The notes below the pieces were generated by a model. The model was given only the letters and a program-made list of their open reading frames with translations. It did no database searches and had not been told where the DNA came from. From Diphasiastrum complanatum (Eukaryota; Streptophyta; Lycopodiopsida; Lycopodiales; Lycopodiaceae), in the NCBI GenBank assembly GCA_029204225.1, contig CM055093.1, positions 33,678,525-33,742,524 on the forward strand: DNA of 64,000 nt. The letters are read 5' to 3'. Both the position numbers and the translations under genes were made by a program. Of this stretch, positions 33,530-43,659 are shown piece by piece (positions within the stretch are counted from its first letter, which is position 1; each line of letters opens with the position of its first letter).

Positions 33530-33870
33530 TCTATCAATACTACTAGCTATCGTAGTTGCAGAAGATTTGGACATTTACCAAATGGATGTCCAGGCAACAT
33601 TCCTCAATGGATATATACAAGAAGACATTTATATCTACTCACCAGAAGGTTACGTCCTTCAAGGCCAAGAGGACAAAGTCTATAAATTGTAGAAGGCCCT
33701 ATACAGGTTAAGGCAATCTCCAAGTGCCTGCTATGAAAGAATAAATCATTTCTTATTGCAACATAAATTTACTTCTAGTTTTGCATATTCAAATGTGTAT
33801 CTATAGTACATAGGCTCAAGCTATGGTATAATAGCACTATATGTAGATGGCATTTTTATGATATTATATT
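33530..33870 (+). pseudogene. pol: Copia RT fragment, plus strand
   Basis: The reading LLAIVVAEDLDIYQMDVQAT, FLNGYIQEDIYI, VYKL-stop-KALYRLRQSP and ALYVDGIFM covers the first RT catalytic block to the YVDD box. The box here is YVDG, so one catalytic Asp is lost as well. Two internal TAG codons. A similar but shorter piece is at 44556-44655. Confidence 0.85.
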
Positions 33871-33874
33871 TATT

Positions 33875-36570
33875 TAATGTCAAGCATGATTGGTATTTTC
33901 CCTTTGAAGTTTTTTGTAGCTTTGAGATAGAGAATCTGCAAACTTATTGTTGCTCTACTTCTAAATGTTTCAAAAATTTTGTTTCAACAAATTTGGTCTC
34001 GTTGTTTCTACGGATTGTGCAATTATCAAGAGTAAGTTTTTATGACAATCTTTGGAAAAAGGTTTAAATCACATAATCTTACAGCACACTGATATTAACA
34101 TTATTGCTTTAGAATTTTACTATGGTTGGTTTAAGCTTATGAAGCATGAATGTCTAGAAGAAGATGTTGTTAACAAGCATGCTATATTATGTAAAGACAA
34201 TGCCCTAGATTTTCTAAGGAATAACCAGTGGCTTCATGGTAAGACTATATCTCCTTATAAAATAAACGATGCTAATGATGAGTACCTTCGGCTTACCGAG
34301 CACCTTTATGTTAACATCATAAATAAAGCACAACATAATCCATGTTTTCTCTATATTTACTTTGTGAGAAGACTTGCTATCAAAAGAATATCTAGCCCCT
34401 TTCACCCCATTTTTTGACAAGTCAAACAACCTTGTGCTAAATGCCTTACAATACAATATTAAGCACTCATTCAGATACATAGATGATATATGTTTTATCG
34501 ATAACCCTCATGTACGTTTTTGGGATAAGTCTCAAGTAAGGTTAGTCGATAATCCCTAATAATGTGTTGAGTAATATTTAGTATAACAAGAGTTGATAAC
34601 CTGAGTGCTCTTAAATGCACATAGATTTGTGCAAGAGCTATTGCATATGTAGGGATTGGAATGACATGGAATTCTCCTAATCTTATTGTGAATGATAGGG
34701 TTAAAAATCTTTGCTAGGTATGTATGCACACAAGTATTGTTCTATTCTAAATAAGACACGACCAGGTTGTAAAATGTATAAAACATGAAAGTAGTTGGCG
34801 TGCTCTTGGAAAGCATGGATATGCTCAGGATTTACAATAACTATACATTACATGTTCTCCATATGACAGGTACAAGTATCGGTATGGCATGGATTTGTGC
34901 CTGTACTTTAGTACTAATCCATGCGACCCCTTGTTTGCGATTTGCAATCTATTTAACGCAGCTAGATTTCAACAACTGACATTCGGCGTTGACACCTGTC
35001 TTTCTCACTATGCTAACTTGTGTGATTTTGTGTGGTGGGATGGTGGCAGGTACTAGTTGGATTTCTTAAAATAGGTTTTGCTTTATCAACATTTAATGTA
35101 AGAGTAGTAGAGCTTGAATGTCGTTTCACCATAGTAAGCAGGTTGGCACTTAGATGTATTTGTTAGTCATTCAGAGAGTTCTAGCTACGCAGATTCTTGC
35201 TACCTTAGAATCCCAAATGCATATGATTGTTTTTCTCTTCTAATTGAAAATCATTGAAGAGCAATATGGGCAGTCAATTCTACAAACAAATCATAGAGAG
35301 CTCCAGCTTGGGCTTCCAATATCTTATGCCCATCTAATTTTCTCATTGGCATAGGGTGCCAACCTTAGGGTTTTTTTAACTTTTGCACATGCTTGCCTTT
35401 CACCTGATTCAAGTAGCTTATCCATTTTAGAACACCCATGAATCTCTCAAGCTCTAGCTTTGGAATGATCAACACTGCTTGCTATTTTGCTAGTATTAAA
35501 CCTATTCAACCTGCCTTTTGATTACCTTGTTTGAGTAATCATTGGTAAAAAATTCTTGATTTCTAAAGAAGTTGATTTGGTATTCTTGTTGGCATATGCT
35601 AGCTCATGATCAACCATTGTTGAACTCCTATATATAGAAATTGATGATTCAAAGTTACAAGCCACTCTTATAGAATTCAAATTGAGCATGATCCAGTTTA
35701 TCAAATGTGTCTGCTCCCTAGCTACTTCCCTAACTCCCTACATTGGATACTCATACACTTCAATGAATACCCAAAAACCTCTAACAAGTCAGACACCAAA
35801 CTTGCAAATATTCTAAATACGCCTTGAAGCGTAAAATACAGTAATAGTTAATTTTGGTTAAGCATGCCTTGAAGCACAATAGGGAATTTATGTGACGTGG
35901 CTCAAGTAGAAAATACAAAAACATTATAAAGTCAAAAATTATTGTCTCTAATAACAATTTTGGCACTCTTTCTTTTTCAAACTGTAGAAACTCAATTTTT
36001 TGATGTTTTTTTATGATTTTTTTTTTTATTTCTAAGAGGAATGATTAGCAAAGATTCACTATCTCCTCTTTTCTACTCATCAATCACAAGTCATTACAAC
36101 CAGGCAATCCAAAAAATTTAATCGAAACACTTTGAATTAAACAAAATTTAATACTAAATCACTAAATCACCAAAAAAAAAATAATTTTAACACTCCTATG
36201 CCACCACCAAGATGACTAAATGCATGCTAATCACCATTCAATCATTACAAGCATGTTAACAGACCGAAGATAGTGACAACATCGCCGAAATTTGTAAAAG
36301 GATTTTCTCACCTACCTTTAAACCCTAATTTTCTAGATCCATACAAAAGTAATGCAAATAGGTTAGAAAACTAATTTTTTCTTCTTTGTCACATGGTAGT
36401 TTGATCGCAAGGGAGGAATTTCAAGAGATCCTTCCTTTCTAGAGGGCAAGAACTAGTAACTCAATTGTTGACTTTGGTGGAAAATTTGTCTTCTTCATTG
36501 TGATCAAATCTTGCTAAGTGGCATTAGCTCTTTGTAAGCAAATATCTTAGTGAGAGAGAAGTATCACATT
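33875..36570. other. No recognised gene
   Basis: A 121-codon plus frame at 34052-34417 is unlike any family known to me and has no splice or promoter support. At 34887-34924 there is a strong hairpin (GCATGGATT/AATCCATGC, with an inner GTAC/GTAC stem). The rest is AT-rich with scattered short frames. Confidence 0.3.
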
Positions 36571-36579
36571 TCTGAAAAT

Positions 36580-37270
36580 TTGAATTTTATTCCAACTCTA
36601 AAGAGGTAGAGTCATTGGTACTTGGTGGAGTCCAATAAGGGTGAATGAATTCAATTTTTTGAGCAAAATTTTTACATTATATGTATGAAACTCAAATAAG
36701 TTCTATTCAACTTTCTTTGTGAGAGTGTGAGGGTCAAGTTGTGATCCCATTGGGAGTCTAGAACAGGGAGGAGTCTATATTTGAGTGTTCATACATGATT
36801 GAAATCTTTGTGAATCTCTAGATGTCTAATTTTTAAGCTTGGTGAAAAATTATTGACATAGATTGTTATCAAACCATTTCATGTCCATTCCAAATCTCAA
36901 GAGTGAGATTCTTTGGGTCAAGAGGGATTCCAAAAGGGGTGATTGGATCTCATCTTTGTGTGTTTGAATCAAGTATACATGTCAAGTTTTTGTGATCTAG
37001 TGTAGATCCTTTTTTTGTGAAAATTAGTGGTTTAATTTGTTGTCAAATCAAATCAAATTCAATCCAAATCTCAAGAAGTGATTAAGTTTGATTTTCAAAT
37101 ATTTGAAAGAAAACCCATACTTTGTTCAAGAATCTCAAAAGTTGAGAGAACTAGTCAAGAGAAAAGGAAAATCTAGGTGTCAAATCTTTTCAAATCCATT
37201 CCAACTCTCAAGAGGAAGATTCATTTGTATTTGTTGAGTCAAATAGGGGTGTTTGGATTTGATTTTTGTG
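36580..37270 (+). repeat. Degenerate tandem repeat in leader of the 37-39 kb unit
   Basis: The phrase TCCAACTCTCAAGAG..GATTCATTGG..GAGTCCAA.AGGGGTG..TTGGAT is seen at about 36590, 36890, 37050 (partial) and 37195. Spacing is about 150-300 bp. It lies upstream of the zinc-knuckle frame and may be the untranslated leader or LTR of that unit. Confidence 0.5.
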
Positions 37271-37470
37271 ATTTGATAGAGTGCTTTTGTCTTAGTGATC
37301 AAAGCAAAGATTAGTTTCCAATTGACTAGGCTGAAAGAGATATGATTCAAAATTTGTGGTCTAGATCTTGTGTAGATCCTTCTAGATTGTTGAATGTGTT
37401 CAAATCTAGTTTCTTGAGAGTCACAAATTACATTTTGAAAAGTCATATCACTAGGTTTTACTTCCTCGTC

Positions 37471-37713
37471 ATGGCATCAATAGGTGGCAACCTATTGGAG
37501 GCAAGTAAGGATCCTAAATGCAACCTTTGTGGCAAGAGAGATTGTTTTGTCTCAAGATGCTACAAAATGAAGATCAATCCATCCAAGGAGAACCAAAGCA
37601 AGGGGGCCGAAGTGAAGGATGGAGCTTCAAGTTCAAAGTGCAAAGGCAAGAAGGACAAATCCAAGGAAAGGTGTTTCCTTGTGGAAAGATGCACGAGGCT
37701 TGGAGTCTCATAA
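37471..37713 (+). CDS. Gag-like zinc-knuckle frame of unclassified retroelement unit
   Basis: From ATG 37471 the frame encodes about 80 residues with CNLCGKRDCFVSRC, a CX2CX4CX4C arrangement (Cys in place of the usual His), followed by a Lys/Ser-rich tail, like the end of a copia gag nucleocapsid. It stops at TAA 37711 and overlaps the next frame. The upstream gag domain is missing or unrecognisable. RNA packaging is the family role; whether this is made as protein is unknown. Confidence 0.4.
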   Translation: MASIGGNLLEASKDPKCNLCGKRDCFVSRCYKMKINPSKENQSKGAEVKDGASSSKCKGKKDKSKERCFLVERCTRLGVS

Positions 37714-39245
37714 GGACTTACAAGATTTGTCTTCAAAAGTCCATCATCACACATTTCAAACCTTTTGAAGTTTTGCATTTGAAAGTGGATTTTTTGGTTC
37801 AAGATGGAAAGATAAATGTCACTTTCATTAATGTCACTTGGATTTATTTCATGTCCTTGGAAAGCATTTTGATTAGAACTTTAGAAAAGTTCAAATTTAT
37901 TGTTATGATCCAAGAGAAACCAAGAAAGATTAAGGAGCAATCACAAAATGAAAATAGTTTCATTTATGCTCTCATGAAATCTTATGAAGAACTATTTTGC
38001 TTTGAAGAGATTTCTGTATCTCAAAGGTGGATTAAGGCAATACTAGTTGAGTGTGATGCCTTAATAGATAGCAAAGCATGTTTTCCTTGTAAACTTACAT
38101 TGAATATGAAGTCAAGGAAATGGAAATGTCTTCATAATGTATTTTTTGTTGGTTTCAATAAGATCATGAATGATGTGTTCATTCATAATGTTGAAGATTG
38201 TAAATTTTCAATTTTAAAGGCAAGTTGTAAACTTCTTATGAGAATAAGTGAAGCATCCAAAGTGGACACTTATATCCATAAGCAAGTAGTTAGCCTTATT
38301 GAGATGGAAATACTTCTTGATTTCAATATTAGAAAAATCATGCCAAGTTGTGGTGACTTTTGGACTTATGTTTCTAGCATAAGTAATGTTGATGATCACA
38401 TGAAGTACACATTATATGATCATGTTTGTTGTGATCATTTTGAGACATGGAGGTCTCGGATTTCCATCAAGGAGGAGCACCAAGAAGTTGATCTTGAGGA
38501 GTCATCTCGAGGTTCAAGTGTGCCAAGGATTGAGGAGGAGAGTCCTTCTCAAGTTATGATTCCAAGAAGAATATCAAGAGACATGGTTAAGCTCATATGG
38601 CTCACATTTCAAGGGAAAGAGGAGCACATATCAAGTAGTATACATCTCATGGTTGCTTCTCTTATGTCATTTGGTGAATCAATTTGCTTTAGTGAGACTT
38701 TTGCATTTCAAAGTTGGAGTAAAGCAATACTAGTTGAGTATGGTGTCTCTCTTGAGAACATAGTTGATGTTCTTAATGATATGAAATTGATTTTAGATCA
38801 ATTAGAAAGCAAATGGTTATTTCATCAAATGTATGCTCTTGAGTCTTGCAAGAGCATGAGTGAGTTGTCCACTCATAGTGTGAAAATTTGTCTTTTTTCA
38901 TGTATTGAGGCAAATTGTAAACTCTTTATGAGAGAAAGTGAATCATCCTCTAAGGAAAATTATCTCCATAATGAAGTATCTAGCCTCATTAGATCTGAGA
39001 TTAGCATGGTAATCAAGCATGAAGATATGATACAAACTCTTTGTTATTATAGCATGCATAGTCTTGCCAATGTTGATGAGCCTAATCCTCGAGATCTTGG
39101 TAACATGATGTTGGATCTTTGTGATCCTCATGAGTCAAGAAGGACTCTTTATTTTATCATGGAGTTGCAGCTATTTTCAAGGAGGTGGAGCTTTTGGATC
39201 AACCATATGCTTCAAGGATGGAACAAATCAATGAAAGAGGTGTGA
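37690..39245 (+). CDS. Long unclassified ORF with internal domain duplication
   Basis: The open frame runs 575 codons from 37518; the part before about 37700 merely overlaps the gag-like frame. Two related blocks of ~140 residues follow each other. The first has SQRWIKAILVECDAL, CKLLMRISEASK and VVSLIEMEILL. The second has FQSWSKAILVEYGVSL, CKLFMRESESSSK and VSSLIRSEISM. FEE..W.KAI..E resembles the start of copia RT (FEEA..W..AM..E), but no catalytic RT block follows. A lone block of the same kind (CKIDVRNSEASN) is in the minus-strand frame 39890-40546. Function unknown; the length of the frame in AT-rich DNA argues against chance. Confidence 0.5.
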
Positions 39246-39249
39246 AGGA

Positions 39250-39400
39250 TTTCAGATCATTCAAGATCCAATCCAAGTCCCAAATCTTTGGTTACAATAA
39301 GGAGCAAACCAACAATCCTGCCAATGTAGAAAAATCAGCATCTACATACAAAATGAGATGCAAACTCTAAGAGATATTGATCAAACATGAACCAAAACAT
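39250..39400. other. Junction between two tail-to-tail retroelement units
   Basis: No gene seen. The plus-strand unit ends here and the LTR of the minus-strand unit begins; the boundary was not resolved. Confidence 0.3.
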
Positions 39401-39894
39401 AAAATATGTTTGTTGTCCGTACAATCACAGTACCCTATTGTATTTCACACGTGTGGAACCGAAAATAGAAATAAATGATCATTCTACACATAGAATTGCA
39501 AGATAACACCAAGATAGTGCACCAATGAGTAGTAGAACCCAAAGAGAACCATGTATAATGATGAAATGAGAGAGAGAAGAGAGAAGATGTGTCTCTCCAC
39601 GAGTTACATCCTTTTATAGAGTTTTCAAACCCTATTTGGCCACTTGGCTTTCCCTCCAAAATGTAAACCCTACTATTTTTGGGTCTAGATTCAATGTACC
39701 CAAAGTTCAAATTTGAATCTCTCTCAAACTCGACTACCAACTTTCCCACACTTTCCAAAAGTGTTTATTGAATGTATTTTAAACTAATATAACTTCAAAA
39801 AGTTTATCTCTAAGTCTAAAATGAGTTTTGGCCTCTTATTGACAATTTACCAAAATGTGACTAAACTAGACTAAACTAGTTGAAATCTCTCACA
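39400..39894 (-). repeat. 3' LTR of minus-strand copia-like unit
   Basis: On the minus strand the LTR starts TGTGAGAGATTTC at 39894 directly after a purine tract. A TATAAAAG box (39610-39622) lies ~280 bp in, and CACACGTGTG at 39446-39455 lies ~160 bp further. The exact end was not found because the 5' partner LTR is missing. Confidence 0.55.
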
Positions 39895-40546
39895 CTCCCT
39901 CTTCAACTAGTTTTGGCATAGTTTTGACAATAGAACTTTGATCCAACTTTAGAATGATCTCCATACTAAGTATAGATCTTCTTTCTAAGGTTATAAAGTA
40001 TCTTTCATAATTGATATAGAGAATAGTGTCCAAATTGGATGCTTCACTATTTCTTACATCAATTTTGCACATCAAGATATAACTAGAACATGAAGAACCA
40101 AATAGAATGTGAATGAAATGATTCCTCCATGTTTCAAACTTTGTACTCTCTGGAAAATTACAGCAACCAAACAATAAATGTGAGTGATGACCATTTGCTT
40201 GCTTGTGTCCTCCAACTTTGTCCTTTCTTGATATGTCTCCACCATAAAACTCCATGAATGAGCCTCCATCTCCATCTTGCCACAAGAAACCATCAAACCT
40301 TGGAAATCCATGAGTAGGTGAGTACATTAATGATGCAAATCCAGCACCACATGACTCCATAAACCAAGTAGGTTGCACTAGTCCATCTTCAAGATCTACT
40401 TGACACAAGAAAATGACCATGAATTCACCAAAAATTGACAATCTCCAAGTATTGGCACCAAGTAGCTCAGCACTTGAGAACTTGATCATGGATGAGTGAT
40501 ATAATGAGCCTCCATTAGCCTCATTTCCATCAGCAAAGCCATCCAA
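39890..40546 (-). CDS. C-terminal ORF of the copia-like unit, unclassified
   Basis: The 218-codon frame ends MPKLVEEGV inside the polypurine tract. Its last ~70 residues include CKIDVRNSEASNLDT and RSILSMEIILKLD, which match the repeated blocks of the plus-strand ORF (CKLLMRISEASKVDT, SLIEMEILLDF). The rest (Gly/Phe-rich, FPRFDGFLWQDGDGGSFMEF) is unlike any family I recognise. It replaces the RNase H expected here. It could be a highly diverged pol remnant or an acquired sequence. Confidence 0.45.
   Translation of the reverse strand: MDGFADGNEANGGSLYHSSMIKFSSAELLGANTWRLSIFGEFMVIFLCQVDLEDGLVQPTWFMESCGAGFASLMYSPTHGFPRFDGFLWQDGDGGSFMEFYGGDISRKDKVGGHKQANGHHSHLLFGCCNFPESTKFETWRNHFIHILFGSSCSSYILMCKIDVRNSEASNLDTILYINYERYFITLERRSILSMEIILKLDQSSIVKTMPKLVEEGV
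39895..39904 (-). promoter_or_regulatory. Polypurine tract
   Basis: On the minus strand GAAGAGGGAG directly precedes TGTGAGAG. The frame 39890-40546 ends in this tract, as pol frames often do in copia elements. Confidence 0.65.
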
Positions 40547-40778
40547 GAATGCTAGTACAACTCCAACAATAAGTATTGCAAGACAATGTAGCTAGTTTGT
40601 CCATGTCTTGACAATTTGCACACATCCACATGAAATAGCTCAAACATGAGATAGAACAAGTAAAGTAAACTTGAACAAAACTTCCTTGCTGCTCCTTTGA
40701 CCTTACTTTAGTCTTCAATAAGCTGCAAAAATAGATCCATAACATCTTTGCCAAATAACCTTCCTTTGATGCTCTTGA

Positions 40779-42446
40779 CTAGCTCCAAATTGCCACCTTT
40801 CCTTTTGTGTTGTTGAAGCCCTTTGAGACCAACCTCTTGATCTTCCTCTTGACCATCAAAGTCATTGAACAAACTTTGTTTTCAGATCCATTACTTGCTT
40901 TTCCAGTATGAAAACCATGAGAACCAATATCCACTTGCATAGCATCATCTACACAAGAAAATTCTCCAAAACATGTGAGTAAAGCAAAGTGTGTCGCTTC
41001 CACTTGCTTACCTTTCTCTTGATCATCAAAGATATGAATATCTTCAGACCTGAACCTCTGGAGATACTCTCTCTCAAACATATGATCAATATCCAACAAG
41101 AACTCATCAAAGCTTGATCTCGAATTTCCACAAAGGTTAGTGAAAACAATGTCACCAATGTCATCATCATAAATCAAAAGATAGATTCCAAACTTTCCAT
41201 CCAACATGAAGTAGAGTAGGTGAAGATGAGTATCAAACCTAATAAATCCAGCTCTCTTGAGTCCATAACAAACCTCAATAAGCTCACCAATGAGATCTCC
41301 CTTGCCTTGAAGAAATTGCCTCTCAATTTGCTCCATGTAGTCTTCTCCAACCAACCTTTTGCCATCTTGATCATGAGTGATCAATTCATAATCATAGAAT
41401 CCTTTGAGTTGACGAAGAGATGTGAGATCCATGCCTTGGATCTTCCCAAGAACCAATCTTCCATTGCTCTTCCCTTCATAAGACTCCCTCTTAATGATTG
41501 CATCATAAGAAGTAGAAACCTCAAAAACATTAGAAGCCATGAAAAAAATGATTAGTACCTTCAACATAAGGATGATTGAAGTACTCTCTTTTTTCAAACA
41601 AGAACTTCTACTCAATGTTTTAGGTAATGACTCATATGATAATGATTCCTCCTCACTATCATTCACAATGACATCATTCAAAGTACATCCTACTTTGAAC
41701 TCTTCACATACTTCTCTTCTTCTTGACTTGTGACTATCTCCCTCACTAAGTCTCTTGATAGAACCATTTGATGTACTCTCTTTATGAAGACATGTGACTC
41801 CACTTGCTGGAAAAATGACTTTCTTGGAATCATAACAAAAGAATGTAGAAGAACCACCTCCTTCATGCATGCACCTAGCAACATCCTTTTCCATATGATC
41901 AAAGAAATCATTAACAACAATCTTTTCCAAGGAAGAACCTTCACCTCCATTGATGAAGTTAGTTCTTTCCTTACCTTTTGCATGCTTGAACTTGCCATGA
42001 AGAACCATTGAAACACCATCATTATCCTCAAGACTAGCCAAGTTAGCACAAAGATGAACATCTCCAAGAAGCATATTAGATCTTGACCTAGATCTAGCAT
42101 AAGGAAGCTTGTTAGACTTTGCATAAGATCCACCAATCTTATTGATGCTAAAAGGTAACTTTGGAAAGTTGAGACCAATCTCCTTTTCCATTCCATCCTT
42201 TTTGTTAGCCATAACAAAAGCATCAAGCTTGAAAAGTCTACCTTGTCTATTGCCCCTAGCAACCAAGATTTCTTCCTTTGTAATGAAACAAGCATCACCA
42301 CCAAACTTTACCATGTATCCTTTCTTTATCATTTGACCAACACTTAGCAAATTCTTTGAAAGTGAAGGAATGTAAAGAACACCATCAAGTCTTGCTTTCC
42401 TATTAGTAGAGAGACAAATAGGAATTGAACCAATACCTTCGATCAC
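40779..42446 (-). CDS. Protease-derived N-terminus fused to unclassified ORF (non-autonomous copia-like)
   Basis: The frame continues the gag-protease frame after one in-frame TGA (42455-42453). The start reads RLDGVLYIPSLSKNLLSVGQ, then MIKKGYMVKFGGDACFI, standard copia protease-to-pre-integrase sequence. After about residue 70 no integrase appears. Instead come ~450 residues rich in Ser, Lys and Asp. Weak echoes of copia RT lie near residues 380-440: LIGELIEVCYGLKRAGFIRF and IYLLIYDDDIGDIVFTN, compare YGLK and YVDDI. Absence of other stops over 1.67 kb suggests the frame was kept open as part of a non-autonomous element. Confidence 0.55.
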   Translation of the reverse strand: MIEGIGSIPICLSTNRKARLDGVLYIPSLSKNLLSVGQMIKKGYMVKFGGDACFITKEEILVARGNRQGRLFKLDAFVMANKKDGMEKEIGLNFPKLPFSINKIGGSYAKSNKLPYARSRSRSNMLLGDVHLCANLASLEDNDGVSMVLHGKFKHAKGKERTNFINGGEGSSLEKIVVNDFFDHMEKDVARCMHEGGGSSTFFCYDSKKVIFPASGVTCLHKESTSNGSIKRLSEGDSHKSRRREVCEEFKVGCTLNDVIVNDSEEESLSYESLPKTLSRSSCLKKESTSIILMLKVLIIFFMASNVFEVSTSYDAIIKRESYEGKSNGRLVLGKIQGMDLTSLRQLKGFYDYELITHDQDGKRLVGEDYMEQIERQFLQGKGDLIGELIEVCYGLKRAGFIRFDTHLHLLYFMLDGKFGIYLLIYDDDIGDIVFTNLCGNSRSSFDEFLLDIDHMFEREYLQRFRSEDIHIFDDQEKGKQVEATHFALLTCFGEFSCVDDAMQVDIGSHGFHTGKASNGSENKVCSMTLMVKRKIKRLVSKGFNNTKGKVAIWS

Positions 42447-42452
42447 ACACTC

Positions 42453-43466
42453 TCAACCATTGGCCATGTGAATTGCTTTCTTGGCTCCATCATAAGTGAC
42501 CAAAGAAGTAAAGAACTCCTTGTGACTAGTCATGTGTGAACTAGCTCCACTATCAATCCACCATGAATCTTTGTCACTTTCACTTGATATTAGACTTGAA
42601 GAACACATCAAAAGAGAATCACCACCACCTAGATCCTCATCATTAGTAGTAAAGTTGATTTGCTTGCTACCTTCATCTCTTTGCTTCTTCAAACATTCAT
42701 TTGCAAAATGCCCTTTGATTCCACAAAAAAAGCATTTCAACTTAGACTTATCTTTCTTTTTGCCAAAAGAGGAAGTATCACCTTGATCTTGCCCTTTAGA
42801 CCACTTGCCTTTGCCTTTGCCCTTGAACTTGCCTTTGATGAACATAGCATCCTCTTCATAATGAGATGTCGATGTAGATCCACCTCCTCTTGATTGAAGC
42901 CTATACTCCTCATTCACCAAGATCTCTTGCAAATCCATAATACTTGGCAAAGTCTTTTGAATAGCAAAACTTTGAACAAGATAAGCATGATCTTCCAACA
43001 AGCCATTAAGTATAACTTGAACAAGTCCTACCTCCTTAATGCTTTCATCAATACATGCTAACTCATCATTGAATGCTTTAACCCTCAAAACAAAAGCATG
43101 AGTACTCTCTTCCTTCTTTTGCAAACTTTGAAAGATTTGCCTCCTAAGAGTAAGCACTCTTGATGTAGACTTGGATTCATAAAGCCTCTTCAAAGCTTCC
43201 CAAGCCTCCAAAGATGATGTGCACTTACCAACTTCCTTGAGAAGTTCATTGGTAACATTCATTTTAATCATGTGTAGAGCTTTCTTTGCTCTCTTGTCAT
43301 ACCTCACTTGATCTTGAGGTGTTTGAGGTCTCTCCTCCACACCTGCAACAATCTCCATCAACTCATTCATCTCCAATAAGGACTCCATCCTCACCTTCCA
43401 AGTAGAATAGTTGATTGAGGTAAGCCTATCATTGCTCTCCAACATAAATCCACCACTTGTAGCCAT
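42453..43466 (-). CDS. gag: Intact copia gag with zinc knuckle and protease active site
   Basis: 337 codons from a good ATG. The DUF4219-like start reads LTSINYSTWKVRMESLLE. The UBN2 gag domain follows (SLEAWEALKRLYES; LRRQIFQSLQKKEEST; ILNGLLEDHAYLVQSF), then a Lys/Gly-rich linker, zinc knuckle CFFCGIKGHFANEC near residue 245-258, and the protease motif WWIDSGASSHMTSHKEFF near 303-320. The frame ends at TGA in MANG-stop-ECVIEGIGS. Without that stop it would run straight into the next frame, 896 codons in all. Gag forms the particle that packages element RNA. This is the best preserved retroelement gene in the window. Confidence 0.88.
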   Translation of the reverse strand: MATSGGFMLESNDRLTSINYSTWKVRMESLLEMNELMEIVAGVEERPQTPQDQVRYDKRAKKALHMIKMNVTNELLKEVGKCTSSLEAWEALKRLYESKSTSRVLTLRRQIFQSLQKKEESTHAFVLRVKAFNDELACIDESIKEVGLVQVILNGLLEDHAYLVQSFAIQKTLPSIMDLQEILVNEEYRLQSRGGGSTSTSHYEEDAMFIKGKFKGKGKGKWSKGQDQGDTSSFGKKKDKSKLKCFFCGIKGHFANECLKKQRDEGSKQINFTTNDEDLGGGDSLLMCSSSLISSESDKDSWWIDSGASSHMTSHKEFFTSLVTYDGAKKAIHMANG

Positions 43467-43479
43467 GTTGAAGTGACCT

Positions 43480-43655
43480 GATCTTCTCTTTCAACCTGTT
43501 CCAATGCACAAAGCACTCTCTTGAATGTCAAAAAAATGAACTCAAGAAGAAATCACAAAGATATGGAACCTCTCAAATCTCTTCTAGCACTTCTAACTAG
43601 AAAATCAACACATAGAATAGTGAAATCTTGATCAACCTATTATCTATCCTCAATC
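43480..43655 (-). other. Leader remnant upstream of gag
   Basis: This short stretch between the gag ATG and the next repeat should hold the leader and PBS. No TGGTATCAGAGC was found, and the 5' LTR is missing, so the element was cut off here by the neighbouring repeat. Confidence 0.35.
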
Positions 43656-43659
43656 TAAT

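Noticed and set aside
34052-34417. 121-codon plus-strand ORF
   Set aside because: No family resemblance, no promoter or splice signals, AT-rich surroundings; probably chance.
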